Below are positions 24,862 to 33,714 of a DNA stretch of 64,000 bases, one piece after another (within the stretch, counting starts at the first letter, position 1; each line of letters begins with the position of its first letter). The translations under genes and the position numbers were made by a program. Under the pieces are notes generated by a model. It searched no databases. It was not told the origin of the DNA and saw nothing but the letters and a program-made list of their open reading frames with translations. The DNA comes from Verrucomicrobiota bacterium (GTDB taxonomy: Bacteria; Verrucomicrobiota; Verrucomicrobiia; CAIQCK01): NCBI GenBank assembly GCA_016222825.1, contig JACRQF010000015.1, positions 423,646 to 487,645 on the forward strand, in the 5' to 3' direction.

Positions 24862-27309
24862 ATGAAGGGCAAACGAGCCAATCCAACGGCGGCGGTTGTG
24901 GTCTTGGTCGTCCTGGCAGCGACGGCTTCTCTGCGCGCAGCAACGCAGCCGGAGCCGTCGTTCTCCGATACATTTGGGCGAGCCGACGCGGGCGCTTTCG
25001 ATCTGGGGGTGACGGACGGGCAGTTGGGCGGCAGGTCCCGATTCGGCTACCTCCCGCTTTTTCCTGGCGGGCCGACAATGCCTGCGATCGGAGCGCAGAT
25101 AAGGGGGAGGCTCCTGACGAACAACGGCAAGGATTTGGGCGGTGTGCAGTTCTGCCCGGTCGGAGAGAACCTGCGTCAGACCCGCGGCGCCAACATCGGC
25201 CAGGATTTGTGCATTCAAGTGGACCTTGGTGTGCCAGTGGGCGGAGGCCACACGATGGCCGGGCCGTATTTCCGGTCGAGGCGGGCGGCGGCCGGCGACG
25301 GCGTGATTGGCGGCGCCAGCAGCGGTTTCTGGGTGCGACTGTGGAGTTCCGGCCATATTGATGTTCTCAACCTCAACAGCGCGAGTGGACCGAATCCCTT
25401 CGCCATCAGTCAGCGCATCAGCGGATTCCGGTCGGATCAGTTGCATCGCATGATGGTTCTTGTCCGGGGACGGCAACTGTGGGTCAGGCTGGACGGTGTC
25501 GTGCGCCCGTTCACACAGCATGACCAAGGCGGTGTTCTGACCGAGACCGTGACGTTGCCGGCCAGCGGGGGCTTCAACGAGGGCGCGGCGGGTTTGGCGT
25601 TTGGATCAGAGCCGCGTTATTCAGCCGGCGGCCAGGCGGCGGCCAACCTGATGGTGTGGCAATCCAACTTGCTTGAGGGAAAAGCGGCAACGGCATATGC
25701 CAGGGCACATGAGCCAGCGGCACCCGATATCATGCGGGAACTGAGCCGGAAGTCCGACGCGGTAACGCCGTCTCAGAAGGCGGGGCAACCGCTGACACGA
25801 CCGGGGATCGCCACGACTCCTCCATACTTGCTGCCGCCTGAGAGAGGCCCGATGGGACCTATGGCGTCGGCGCCGACAAGATCGGCCCACTCCGGGACTG
25901 ACGACGTGTCGGCCCCACAACCATCTGCCAGGGATACAGTGTCGAAAACGGATACAATCACGGCACAGCGGGAACCTGCCTCGACATTCGGCGCGAAACC
26001 AACTGTTCATCAACAACCGCCTGTCGTCAGCGAGTTTGATCGGGCGAGGGGGCCGATGCCGGCCGCTCGTGATGAGGCCAGGCTGTTGCAACCGGCAGAC
26101 TCCGCGACCACCCCAGGGCCATCGCGGGCCGACAAGCCGGCGAGCCGGCCGGCTGGCCAGGGAATGCGCGGCGATTTCGACGGCGACGGCCGGTTGACGG
26201 CTCGCGATGCGGAAGCGGCGCTGCAAATGTCCGCCGGCTTGCGCGAGGAGTCGCTGATTCTTGATATGGACGGCGACGGCCGCGTTATGTCGGCCGACGC
26301 CCGCCTCATCCTGCAGGGCATCACCGGCGCGCCGCCGCCGAAGCCGCCGCCAGCGGCAGACGCGAAGCCTCCGAGCCGGCCGCCCCCCGCAATAGCGACC
26401 ACGCCGGCGCGGACGCCACCGCCCGCGCGCAGCGAACGGCCAGCAGCGGCCCGGCAATCATCTCCCTTCTTCGTGAGCCTCCAGGTTCATTTTCCCAACA
26501 ATCTCGACAAGCTGGTCAAACAACAAGGTGGCGGGTCAGGCCGTGAGGCGTTCAAGAGATTGGAGCGGGAACTGATGGCCCTGGATGTGAGAGCGGTGCA
26601 ATACAAAGCCGACGACTCCCCGCTGATTCTTCACTTTCGAGGAAGCTCCACCACCGCTTACTCGCCGGAGATGTTTTCGCCGGGCGACCCTTTCTCAGCA
26701 CCGGTGACCATTGAGTTCCGCGGCAAAACTACACACGCCTTGAAAGGGGCACTGCTGTTGAAGTGCGCCGGCGTGTTCACGTCGGAGGCGCAACTGTTGG
26801 CCAGACATGCCAATGTCGTCCTTGCCGACAACCAGCCCAAGAAGAGTTCCGGCTCCGAGGTGAAGCCCTTGTTCGTCGAAACCGCCCAAGGCACTTTTTC
26901 GCGGGACGACAAGTTGCCAGACGGCAGCATCCGGGTCTCCGGCGGCCCGCTGGTCAAGGGCTGGTCGGACCAAGCGAAGCGGGAAAACTTGCAGTTGGCG
27001 GCGCAGATCGCCGCCCTGTGCGCTGCGGAAACCGCCTTGCTCGGCGCCCCGGCCGCGGACAAGAAGCTGGCGTGCCTCCGTCGTTTCCGCGACCAGACTT
27101 TGGCCTCCAGCGATCTGGGGCGGACCATGATCCGGTTTTACTACGACACTTTCAGTCCGTGGGCCGCCGGCCTGATGCATCAGCGCGCGCCGTCGCGAGC
27201 GTTGTTCCGCGCGGGCGTCGAACTGGCTGTCGCAGGCATCGAAACCCTCACCGAGCTGCCACCGGCGATGGTCGCCGTCTTCGCATCTGTGAGAGGTATC
27301 GGGCCATGA
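24862..27309 (+). CDS. Secreted protein with lectin-like domain, dockerin and degenerate CFI-box C-terminus
   Basis: 815 residues starting with a signal peptide (MKGKRANPTAAVVVLVVLAA). Residues about 30-270 look like a concanavalin/LamG-type beta-sandwich (FSDTFGRADAGAFDLGV; AGPYFRSRRAA; SSGHIDVLNLNS). A Pro/Thr/Ser-rich linker leads to a type I dockerin at 437-489 with two calcium loops (DFDGDGRLTARDAE and DMDGDGRVMSADAR). A second proline-rich linker and an unassigned domain follow. Residues 720-770 (C720-AAETALLG, then RRFRD at 740-744, LGRTMIRFYYDTFSP) match the CFI-box C-terminal domain in spacing but not in its first residues. The stop overlaps the next start (ATGA). Confidence 0.75.
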   Translation: MKGKRANPTAAVVVLVVLAATASLRAATQPEPSFSDTFGRADAGAFDLGVTDGQLGGRSRFGYLPLFPGGPTMPAIGAQIRGRLLTNNGKDLGGVQFCPVGENLRQTRGANIGQDLCIQVDLGVPVGGGHTMAGPYFRSRRAAAGDGVIGGASSGFWVRLWSSGHIDVLNLNSASGPNPFAISQRISGFRSDQLHRMMVLVRGRQLWVRLDGVVRPFTQHDQGGVLTETVTLPASGGFNEGAAGLAFGSEPRYSAGGQAAANLMVWQSNLLEGKAATAYARAHEPAAPDIMRELSRKSDAVTPSQKAGQPLTRPGIATTPPYLLPPERGPMGPMASAPTRSAHSGTDDVSAPQPSARDTVSKTDTITAQREPASTFGAKPTVHQQPPVVSEFDRARGPMPAARDEARLLQPADSATTPGPSRADKPASRPAGQGMRGDFDGDGRLTARDAEAALQMSAGLREESLILDMDGDGRVMSADARLILQGITGAPPPKPPPAADAKPPSRPPPAIATTPARTPPPARSERPAAARQSSPFFVSLQVHFPNNLDKLVKQQGGGSGREAFKRLERELMALDVRAVQYKADDSPLILHFRGSSTTAYSPEMFSPGDPFSAPVTIEFRGKTTHALKGALLLKCAGVFTSEAQLLARHANVVLADNQPKKSSGSEVKPLFVETAQGTFSRDDKLPDGSIRVSGGPLVKGWSDQAKRENLQLAAQIAALCAAETALLGAPAADKKLACLRRFRDQTLASSDLGRTMIRFYYDTFSPWAAGLMHQRAPSRALFRAGVELAVAGIETLTELPPAMVAVFASVRGIGP

Positions 27310-30300
27310 GCGCAATCGCTGTGCATGCGGTCGCTGAGACGGAGACCTTCGCAGGTCTGGCCCGCGCTGTCGTCCTTTGGTTGAGAAACAATTCCCGCGA
27401 AGCCGCCGTCTCCGCGGTGACGGGCGCGGCCATCGGCTACGCGGCCAACGCGCTGCTGGCGTGTCTGCAACATTACGGCTATGACTTCCGCGCCGGCCTT
27501 GTGACGACGCGGGAAAATCTCGCCGCCGGCAACCTCTTCTGGGCGCTGGCGAACACGATCGTATTCGCGGTCGTCGGTTACTGGCGCGCCGTCGGCACGA
27601 AACGTTTCCTCCACGACGTGCTGCGCTTTCCGCTCACGCTGGCGAACCTGTTCCGTCAAGATGGCCGCGGTGCGCGCAAGCATCTGTTCTGGGGCGCGGC
27701 GATCAGCCTGCTGGGCACGGAGCTGGTGTCGCCCTGGCTCGGCGCTGTCGCCGCAGTCGGCGTGGCGCTCGCGCTGCCGTCGGTGCTTGGCCGCATCCTC
27801 GCCGACTTGCTCCGGCGCGCGTGGTCGGCTGTCATCCAATGCCTCACGCCGGATCGTGAACGTCCGCTGGCCGCGCCGACCGCCATGATGGTGGGACTGA
27901 TCGGCACCGCCGCCGCGCTGGCCATCGGGTTTTTCGTTGAGAACCTCTGGGTCAAGTTTGGATTGGCGGCGGTATGCGCCGCGCTGGCGTTGATCCCTCT
28001 TCGCATCCGGCCGGCAACGAAGACCGCAGGCCTCGGCGTGATGCTGTTGACGGCCGGGCTGTGCCTGACACACGCGGCCCCATTCCCCGAACCGATGTAT
28101 GTGATCCGTTGCGAGTGGGCCAAACTTGAACCGGGCAAAGCCGGCGGCCCGGTGTGGTGGGTGGCCACGGCGAATCCGGATGGCTTTAAGGTCCGTCCCG
28201 GCTACGCCAAACGGCAGCTCGGCGGCCCTTATGCATCACAGGAGCAACTTCAGGAAGACTACAAGAAGTTTGAGATCCTCAGCGTCTCCCCCACCTTCCC
28301 GCTGCAGGTTTACGATTCTTCGGGAAAGCAACTCCACAACCTTCTCACAATGGTCAGGACATACGTCGCGCCTGTGGTGACCAAACCTCCGCCGGAGCGG
28401 CCCGAAACCAATGCAGTGCGCCGGGCGACCCAAAAGCCGGAGCCAACCATTGCACGTGCGCCCCCCAGGCCTCTGTGCGCCTGCGGTGTTGGATGCCGCT
28501 GCGGCGAAAAACAGGAGAACAAGCCCAGCACGGCCAGTCTTTTGTTGGCCCTGCTGGCCGCTTTGGCCTCAATGCCGGGCAGCAGTCTCGGCGCTGCCCT
28601 CGGCTTGGCGCTGGGCGGTCTTCTTGGCCAGAGGGGCAAAGAGCCGCCCGGCGGTTCGGAGGATTCGGCCGAGCCGTCTCCAAACGAGCCGATCATTGAC
28701 CCCTACACAGGAGAGCCGCTGACACAGTGGCAACCGGGAATGCCCGGCGACGGCGAACCGGGAATGGTGCAGTGGGGTGACAAATGGCTGACACCCGAGG
28801 ACGCGCGCGACGCAATCCAGGAGGCGCAATTGGCCGACTTGAAACGCGAGCAAGAACAAGAGCAAAAGGCCAGGGATGCCGACGAAAGCTCGCTACAGGC
28901 CATACGCAACCGTGCCCAGGAAATGCAGCGAGAAGCCGACGCGGAGAGATCCAACCAAGATCAGATTGACCGCCATGAGGCGATGATAGACAAGCTGCGC
29001 GACGACGTGTATGAGGGGGCGCAGGACAAGATTGACCGCATCCTCCAGGGGATTCGCGCGGGCGGACCGACTCCCGAGAATGTCGAAGCGATCCGCCGGT
29101 TGACACACTCGCTGGGGGACCAGGTTGCCGCTGACAACGAACGCGAAAGCGCCACGTGGGAATACATCGGCGACGTCCGTCAGATTAACGAAAACCTGGT
29201 CCGGACGACCGCGATGATGGGCCAGTTTGCCGCCGCCGTGGTGGAGAACACGCTCCTGCCCGGAAGCCGCGGCATGATCTCCGGGTTCATCTACGGCGCT
29301 GCGGGCCACCACGAGGAAGGCATCGGCTCGATGGTCGCGCACGGTTCGCTGCTGGCGATGGGCAACCTCATCGGCAGCCGCATCAACCAGGCTACCGGCG
29401 GCAATGTCATCGGGAACATCCTCGCCAACACCGCCGCTGGCGCGAGCATCTCCGCCGGACAGACATGGCTCACCGGTGGCTCGCCGGAACAAATCCGCGA
29501 TGCAGCCGGATGGGGCGCGCTCTTCGGCGGCGGCTTCTCGGCAGCGGGCCATGCGGCGCAGGCCATGCGCGGCGGTGCCGGAGCGGGCAGTGGAGGTGGT
29601 GGAGCTGGCGCGGGAGGCGGACGCGGCATCGAAGTCGTCCAACCAGGCGGTCCGCGCCCCTACACCAGTCCGAAAGGTGTCAATTGGGGTCGGCCGCCAG
29701 CATCTCGTGGCAGCGTCGGGGAAGGCGCGGTGACTCCTGGCGGTTCCAAACCCTTCGTCAGCCCCCGATCAGAACAATGGGGCCGGCCGCCAGCCTCTGC
29801 CGGCAAGACGCCCGCTGCTGAGCCGGGATCCACGACGCCTCGCTCAGCCGCTCCAGCCAAGCCCGCCAAACAGACTCCGCCATCCGAAGACGACATTCGT
29901 CAGGCGTTAAAGACCCAAAAGGAGCAACAGCGCAGGGAGATTGACCTTCCCCATCAGGACCCGCGCGTCCAACGGATGGCCAAGACGCTGCACAATGAGA
30001 ACGAGATGCCGATGGTGGACAAGCGCCAGGCACTCGAGCAGCTCACCGACACGCGCTCAAGCCGCACCGCGAAGCAGGCGCCCAAGGACGTCCAGGAAGC
30101 CATTATCAACACCCGCGAGCAAAAGCTCTACAAGCCCGCCGATCAGGCAACCATCAACCAGGTGAGCAAAAACCCCGCCGTGCAGAAGATGATGAGACCC
30201 GGTGACAAGCTCGTGATGGACAGCTTCCAGACGCCGGGCAAATCGGGCCGCTCTGTCGGCGCCGACCGCGATGCGCGGCTGGTCATCCAGCGCTCCGACG

Positions 30301-31079
30301 GAACGCGCATCGAGGTGCCGCGCAAGCATTGGGAAAACCAAGCTTACAAGGATTTCTACAACCACACCTCGAAGATTTACACGGAGGGGATAACCCCCAA
30401 GACCCATCCGCGCGTGTTCGAACGCGCCAAGGAATTGAAGCACCTCAAAAACGAGGGTCTCAGCGACGAGCAGATCCTTCACCGCGCTTACGCCGAGGAG
30501 CACAACCAGCTCTTTACCGACAAGCATCACGCCGAGGCCAGCCGCGACAATTCCGACCAGTTTGTCCGGGTCGCGCGCGAGGGCGTCTTCAATCAGGTGC
30601 GCACGCGGCCAGCCAGCGACAATCCCGACCAGGTTGTCCGGACCGTGCACCAAGGCCGTCGCATCGAGAACGTGCAGGACAAACCGCCCGTCTTGGATGT
30701 CAAAAAGGGCAAAGCAGGGCTTGCGGACCCGGAAGGCTATTCCCGGATGTGGCAGGAGAAGTCGCGCTTCTACCACGACAATCCCCCCGAAGCGCTGGCA
30801 CAATCGCAGAAGGGCATCGCCGAGATGATGGACCTGCGCGCGGGTTACCGGCAGGGAGGACTCGAGCCGCCGCCGATACCGAAGAAGATCTCGCAAGCGA
30901 TGGACATCATCATCAAGGCGCCTGTCGGCAAGGACGCGACACCCGAGGCGATGGCCAGAATCAACGAACAACTGAGAGATCCCTCTCTCGGTTTCAAAGA
31001 CATGCACGATGCGATGAACAAGATCGCCCAGCAAAACGAACTGCTCAAATGGAGCAGACCTATTTCCAGGGGCAACTGA
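27306..31079 (+). CDS. Giant multi-membrane, coiled-coil, polymorphic-toxin-like protein
   Basis: 1257 residues from the ATG overlapping the upstream stop. The N-terminal 260 residues contain about six hydrophobic helices (AAIGYAANALLACL, LFWALANTIVFAVVGYW, AAISLLGTELVSPWLGAVAA and others). A second signal-like helix is followed by a periplasmic-type segment, then another hydrophobic stretch near residues 415-440. Next come a charged coiled coil (LADLKREQEQEQKARD onward), a Gly/Ala-rich segment (AMGNLIGSRINQATGGNVIG) typical of regions before toxin domains, and two 21-residue repeats at 780-800 and 811-831. The charged C-terminal 400 residues include GRSVGADRDARLVI and match no domain I know. 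The frame is open upstream inside the previous gene, but only the 27306 start makes sense. Confidence 0.65.
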   Translation: MSAIAVHAVAETETFAGLARAVVLWLRNNSREAAVSAVTGAAIGYAANALLACLQHYGYDFRAGLVTTRENLAAGNLFWALANTIVFAVVGYWRAVGTKRFLHDVLRFPLTLANLFRQDGRGARKHLFWGAAISLLGTELVSPWLGAVAAVGVALALPSVLGRILADLLRRAWSAVIQCLTPDRERPLAAPTAMMVGLIGTAAALAIGFFVENLWVKFGLAAVCAALALIPLRIRPATKTAGLGVMLLTAGLCLTHAAPFPEPMYVIRCEWAKLEPGKAGGPVWWVATANPDGFKVRPGYAKRQLGGPYASQEQLQEDYKKFEILSVSPTFPLQVYDSSGKQLHNLLTMVRTYVAPVVTKPPPERPETNAVRRATQKPEPTIARAPPRPLCACGVGCRCGEKQENKPSTASLLLALLAALASMPGSSLGAALGLALGGLLGQRGKEPPGGSEDSAEPSPNEPIIDPYTGEPLTQWQPGMPGDGEPGMVQWGDKWLTPEDARDAIQEAQLADLKREQEQEQKARDADESSLQAIRNRAQEMQREADAERSNQDQIDRHEAMIDKLRDDVYEGAQDKIDRILQGIRAGGPTPENVEAIRRLTHSLGDQVAADNERESATWEYIGDVRQINENLVRTTAMMGQFAAAVVENTLLPGSRGMISGFIYGAAGHHEEGIGSMVAHGSLLAMGNLIGSRINQATGGNVIGNILANTAAGASISAGQTWLTGGSPEQIRDAAGWGALFGGGFSAAGHAAQAMRGGAGAGSGGGGAGAGGGRGIEVVQPGGPRPYTSPKGVNWGRPPASRGSVGEGAVTPGGSKPFVSPRSEQWGRPPASAGKTPAAEPGSTTPRSAAPAKPAKQTPPSEDDIRQALKTQKEQQRREIDLPHQDPRVQRMAKTLHNENEMPMVDKRQALEQLTDTRSSRTAKQAPKDVQEAIINTREQKLYKPADQATINQVSKNPAVQKMMRPGDKLVMDSFQTPGKSGRSVGADRDARLVIQRSDGTRIEVPRKHWENQAYKDFYNHTSKIYTEGITPKTHPRVFERAKELKHLKNEGLSDEQILHRAYAEEHNQLFTDKHHAEASRDNSDQFVRVAREGVFNQVRTRPASDNPDQVVRTVHQGRRIENVQDKPPVLDVKKGKAGLADPEGYSRMWQEKSRFYHDNPPEALAQSQKGIAEMMDLRAGYRQGGLEPPPIPKKISQAMDIIIKAPVGKDATPEAMARINEQLRDPSLGFKDMHDAMNKIAQQNELLKWSRPISRGN
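29643..29798 (+). repeat. Two 63-bp in-frame repeats (PGG-x2-P-x2-SP-x4-WGRPPAS)
   Basis: Copies at 29643-29705 and 29736-29798 encode 21 residues each: PGGPRPYTSPKGVNWGRPPA plus S, and PGGSKPFVSPRSEQWGRPPA plus S. They are separated by 30 bases. They form a proline-rich hinge between the glycine-rich segment and the C-terminal region of the 1257-residue protein and look like a recent internal duplication. Confidence 0.75.
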
Positions 31080-31087
31080 GCGCTAAC

Positions 31088-32278
31088 ATGAACACGCAAC
31101 AGACCGCATTGTTAAGCCACGGCGAACTGCGCTGGCTGATTGACCACCACAAGCTCGATGTCACCACAGTGTCGCCGTTGGCATTCGCGGCCCAACAAGC
31201 GCCGGAAGAAAGCGAACGCGCGCTGAGCGACCGCGGCGTGTTGACTGATGACTGGCGCGTCGCGCTCCGCGTGTTGGCCCGGCCGTTCCACCAGGTGCGC
31301 GCGCTGGCGCCGGGTCTGGACAGCACCCGGATCGCTCGGTTCTACGCCGGACCGGCCGGGCGCTCCGGCGAACTGGTCGGCTGCTGGCCCTCGGGCGACG
31401 GCGTCAGCATTTCGTTCCCGTGGACACCACGGGCCATCGCGGATGCCGCCGGCGCCGTGGTCAGCGCAGCGCTGCCCATCCCGCCCGACCCGTTCGCGGC
31501 GACCCTTGATCCGGCGGGGCTGATGGTGCTCATGGCGGCGGCGGACATGATCCGCAGCGCCCATCTCAACTCGATGATCGAGCGCCAGCCGCAGCTCGAC
31601 CTGCGTTTTTCCGAAACCGATCTCCAAGACCTGATCGCGCGCGGCAGCGCCGAGGATGACGCGCGCTGGCTGGTGACGCTATTGCGGTTGACCGGCCCGC
31701 CGTGGGCGCAGCCCGGCGAAGACGCGCTGGCGACCGGCTTGGGCGAATTGGCGGAGGCGCAGCTTGTGAAGCGCGAGGGCGACGCATGGGAGCCCACCGG
31801 GACGCTGCATCGCCTCGCCGCTTACTGGACGCCGTCCTTGCCCGCCGTCGCACACGAGGTTGTGACGCTCGATGACGACAACGCCATGCAGCAATACAAG
31901 CACTGCATTGCGCTGCGCGGCGGCGGCCCGTTGTGGCTTATTGACTTTGACGGTTTGGCTGATGGTCAGCCAAGGGCGACCCTGCGATCGCTCGACGGCA
32001 AAACGTATTTGAAAGCGATCACGGCGTTGGTCCAACCGCCAGAGATGCCTGCGACAGAACCCGCCCAGGAACCTTCCGACGAGCCGGTGCCCAAACCGGC
32101 TGGAGTGTCGTTGTGCGACTCCTGCGGCGCGCCTTTGCAACCGAACCAGGGTTTTTGTTCAAAGTGCGGCACGCGCGTTCAGTCGCTGCAACCGCGCACC
32201 TGCCCGAACTCCGCCTGCCGCAAGCCGCTGCGCGAGGGCGCGAAGTTCTGTGCCGCGTGCGGCACGCGGATCGCCTGA
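31088..32278 (+). CDS. Cytosolic protein with C-terminal double zinc ribbon
   Basis: 396 residues, no signal peptide or membrane helix. The N-terminal 300 residues start ALLSHGELRWLIDHHKLDV and contain a beta-rich segment (VLARPFHQVRALAPGL then ARFYAGPAGRSGELVG). It loosely recalls ESX-associated EspG-type chaperones, a weak impression only. After a proline-rich linker come two zinc ribbons: CDSCGAPLQPNQGFCSKCG and CPNSACRKPL...FCAACG. The ATG at 31088 is 8 bases after the upstream stop. Its place in the block, together with a second zinc-ribbon protein facing the cytosol, suggests a regulatory or chaperone subunit. Confidence 0.65.
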   Translation: MNTQQTALLSHGELRWLIDHHKLDVTTVSPLAFAAQQAPEESERALSDRGVLTDDWRVALRVLARPFHQVRALAPGLDSTRIARFYAGPAGRSGELVGCWPSGDGVSISFPWTPRAIADAAGAVVSAALPIPPDPFAATLDPAGLMVLMAAADMIRSAHLNSMIERQPQLDLRFSETDLQDLIARGSAEDDARWLVTLLRLTGPPWAQPGEDALATGLGELAEAQLVKREGDAWEPTGTLHRLAAYWTPSLPAVAHEVVTLDDDNAMQQYKHCIALRGGGPLWLIDFDGLADGQPRATLRSLDGKTYLKAITALVQPPEMPATEPAQEPSDEPVPKPAGVSLCDSCGAPLQPNQGFCSKCGTRVQSLQPRTCPNSACRKPLREGAKFCAACGTRIA

Positions 32279-32299
32279 TTCGCAACGAGGATGACTACG

Positions 32300-33697
32300 A
32301 TGAACACATCAACAACCTGCTTCCGTCTGCGCCATGTGTGGATGGCCGCGGCGTTCCTGGGAGCCGTTCAACTGCACGGCCAGAATTTCACCGACCGCCC
32401 CCTGACCGGCAACGTCAACGCCAACTTCGGCATCGGGCAACCATCGGCGCCCAATATGCCGACGGTCTCAGCCGGCTCGCCCACCGCGCCGGAGGGCTAC
32501 ACCGTGGTGGACAGGATTGGCAACGTGGAGACCCGAACCGACGACAACCGCTCCACGCTCGTCCAGCCAGGCTCAACCATCCCGTTCGGCAACTCCATCT
32601 ACGTGCCCGCGGGCGGCAGGCTGGTGCTCAGGAACCGCGCGGGCGACACCATCACGCTCGGCGAGTTCACGGACGGAAAGCTGACCTCTTCAGGCGTGTC
32701 GCAGAAAGACGGGGACGTTGGTGTCTCGACCAACGATCAAGCACAGCGTCCCCCGGAGACCTCAACACCCACCGCCACCTCCAGACCCACCGGCACGAAG
32801 TTCCGCTCGCATTTCGACCGGCAGAAACAAGCCAACCGGATCACCGTCGAGCAGGGCCATGTCCTCGTGACGCCCAAGAACGCCAATCTCAGCCCGCGCA
32901 CGCTTGCCGCGGGACAGACGGTGACAGTTTACCATGACCGGATGGATCCTCCGGACGCCGGCCAGGCTGCGGACGCGAGCAAGCTGCGGGGCCTGTCCAT
33001 CGAGAGGCGCGTCGTCCGCGCCGGCGCAATGCTGACGATTCCAGTGCTGTTGAACAATCTGAAGACCGACGCGGCGGCCGGGCTTGGCAACATCAACTTT
33101 GAAATCACCTACAATCCGAACGTCCTCGCCGTGTCCGGCAATGTCTCGCGCGGCAACATCTACGGCAGCGGCACGCTCTTCGAGGCCAACGCCAGACAAA
33201 CGGGCCGAATCCGCATCGGCTTTGCGAGCGAACGCGGCGTGACCCAGAGCGGCACGGTCGCGCAGATTCCGTTCCGGGTCCTTGGCCAGCCGGGACAATC
33301 CACCGAGTTGACGCTCAACATCATCCAGTGCCAGACCCCCAGCGGGCAGGCGGCTTCGCTGCGCACCAGCAACGGCAGCGTCACCATTCCCGCGCCGATC
33401 ACCGAGCGAAGCGCGCAGGAACCCGGCGTTTACAGCGTGCCTGGCGGCGGACGCGGCGGGCTGCAATCCCTCATTCCTCCCACATTCAGGAATCCCGACG
33501 GCACCGCCAAGGGCGACAGTGATGGCGACCAGCGCCTCACCGCCAAGGACGCCGAAGCGGCGCTGCAAATGTCCGTCGGCAACCGGCCCGTGGACAACAA
33601 CCTCGACGTGGACAAGGACGGCAAGGTCATGTCCGCCGACGCGCGGCGCATCCTGCAGGAAGCCAGCCGGATGATCGGCGCTGAGAACCGCCAGTGA
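32300..33697 (+). CDS. Secreted FecR-like / cohesin-like / dockerin protein
   Basis: 465 residues with a signal peptide ending near VQLHGQN. Residues about 50-205 form a FecR-like beta region (TLVQPGSTIPFGNSIYVPAG, GRLVLRNRAGDTITLGEF, ITVEQGHVLVTPKN). Residues about 229-362 resemble a cohesin (GAMLTIPVLLNNLK, GNINFEITYNPNVLAVSG, GTVAQIPFRVLG). A dockerin lies at about 405-456 (DSDGDQRLTAKDAEAALQMS and DVDKDGKVMSADARRILQ), strikingly like the dockerin of the 815-residue protein. I chose the ATG at 32300, nine bases after GAGG; 32291 is possible. Having both cohesin and dockerin, it could be an adaptor or polymerising scaffold. Confidence 0.72.
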   Translation: MNTSTTCFRLRHVWMAAAFLGAVQLHGQNFTDRPLTGNVNANFGIGQPSAPNMPTVSAGSPTAPEGYTVVDRIGNVETRTDDNRSTLVQPGSTIPFGNSIYVPAGGRLVLRNRAGDTITLGEFTDGKLTSSGVSQKDGDVGVSTNDQAQRPPETSTPTATSRPTGTKFRSHFDRQKQANRITVEQGHVLVTPKNANLSPRTLAAGQTVTVYHDRMDPPDAGQAADASKLRGLSIERRVVRAGAMLTIPVLLNNLKTDAAAGLGNINFEITYNPNVLAVSGNVSRGNIYGSGTLFEANARQTGRIRIGFASERGVTQSGTVAQIPFRVLGQPGQSTELTLNIIQCQTPSGQAASLRTSNGSVTIPAPITERSAQEPGVYSVPGGGRGGLQSLIPPTFRNPDGTAKGDSDGDQRLTAKDAEAALQMSVGNRPVDNNLDVDKDGKVMSADARRILQEASRMIGAENRQ

Positions 33698-33714
33698 CAA
33701 CCCGGAGACCACCG

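Noticed and set aside
27306..32278. Type VII (ESX-like) secretion locus
   Set aside because: No FtsK/EccC-type ATPase, WXG100 protein or EccD-like channel; only a weak EspG-like impression in one protein.
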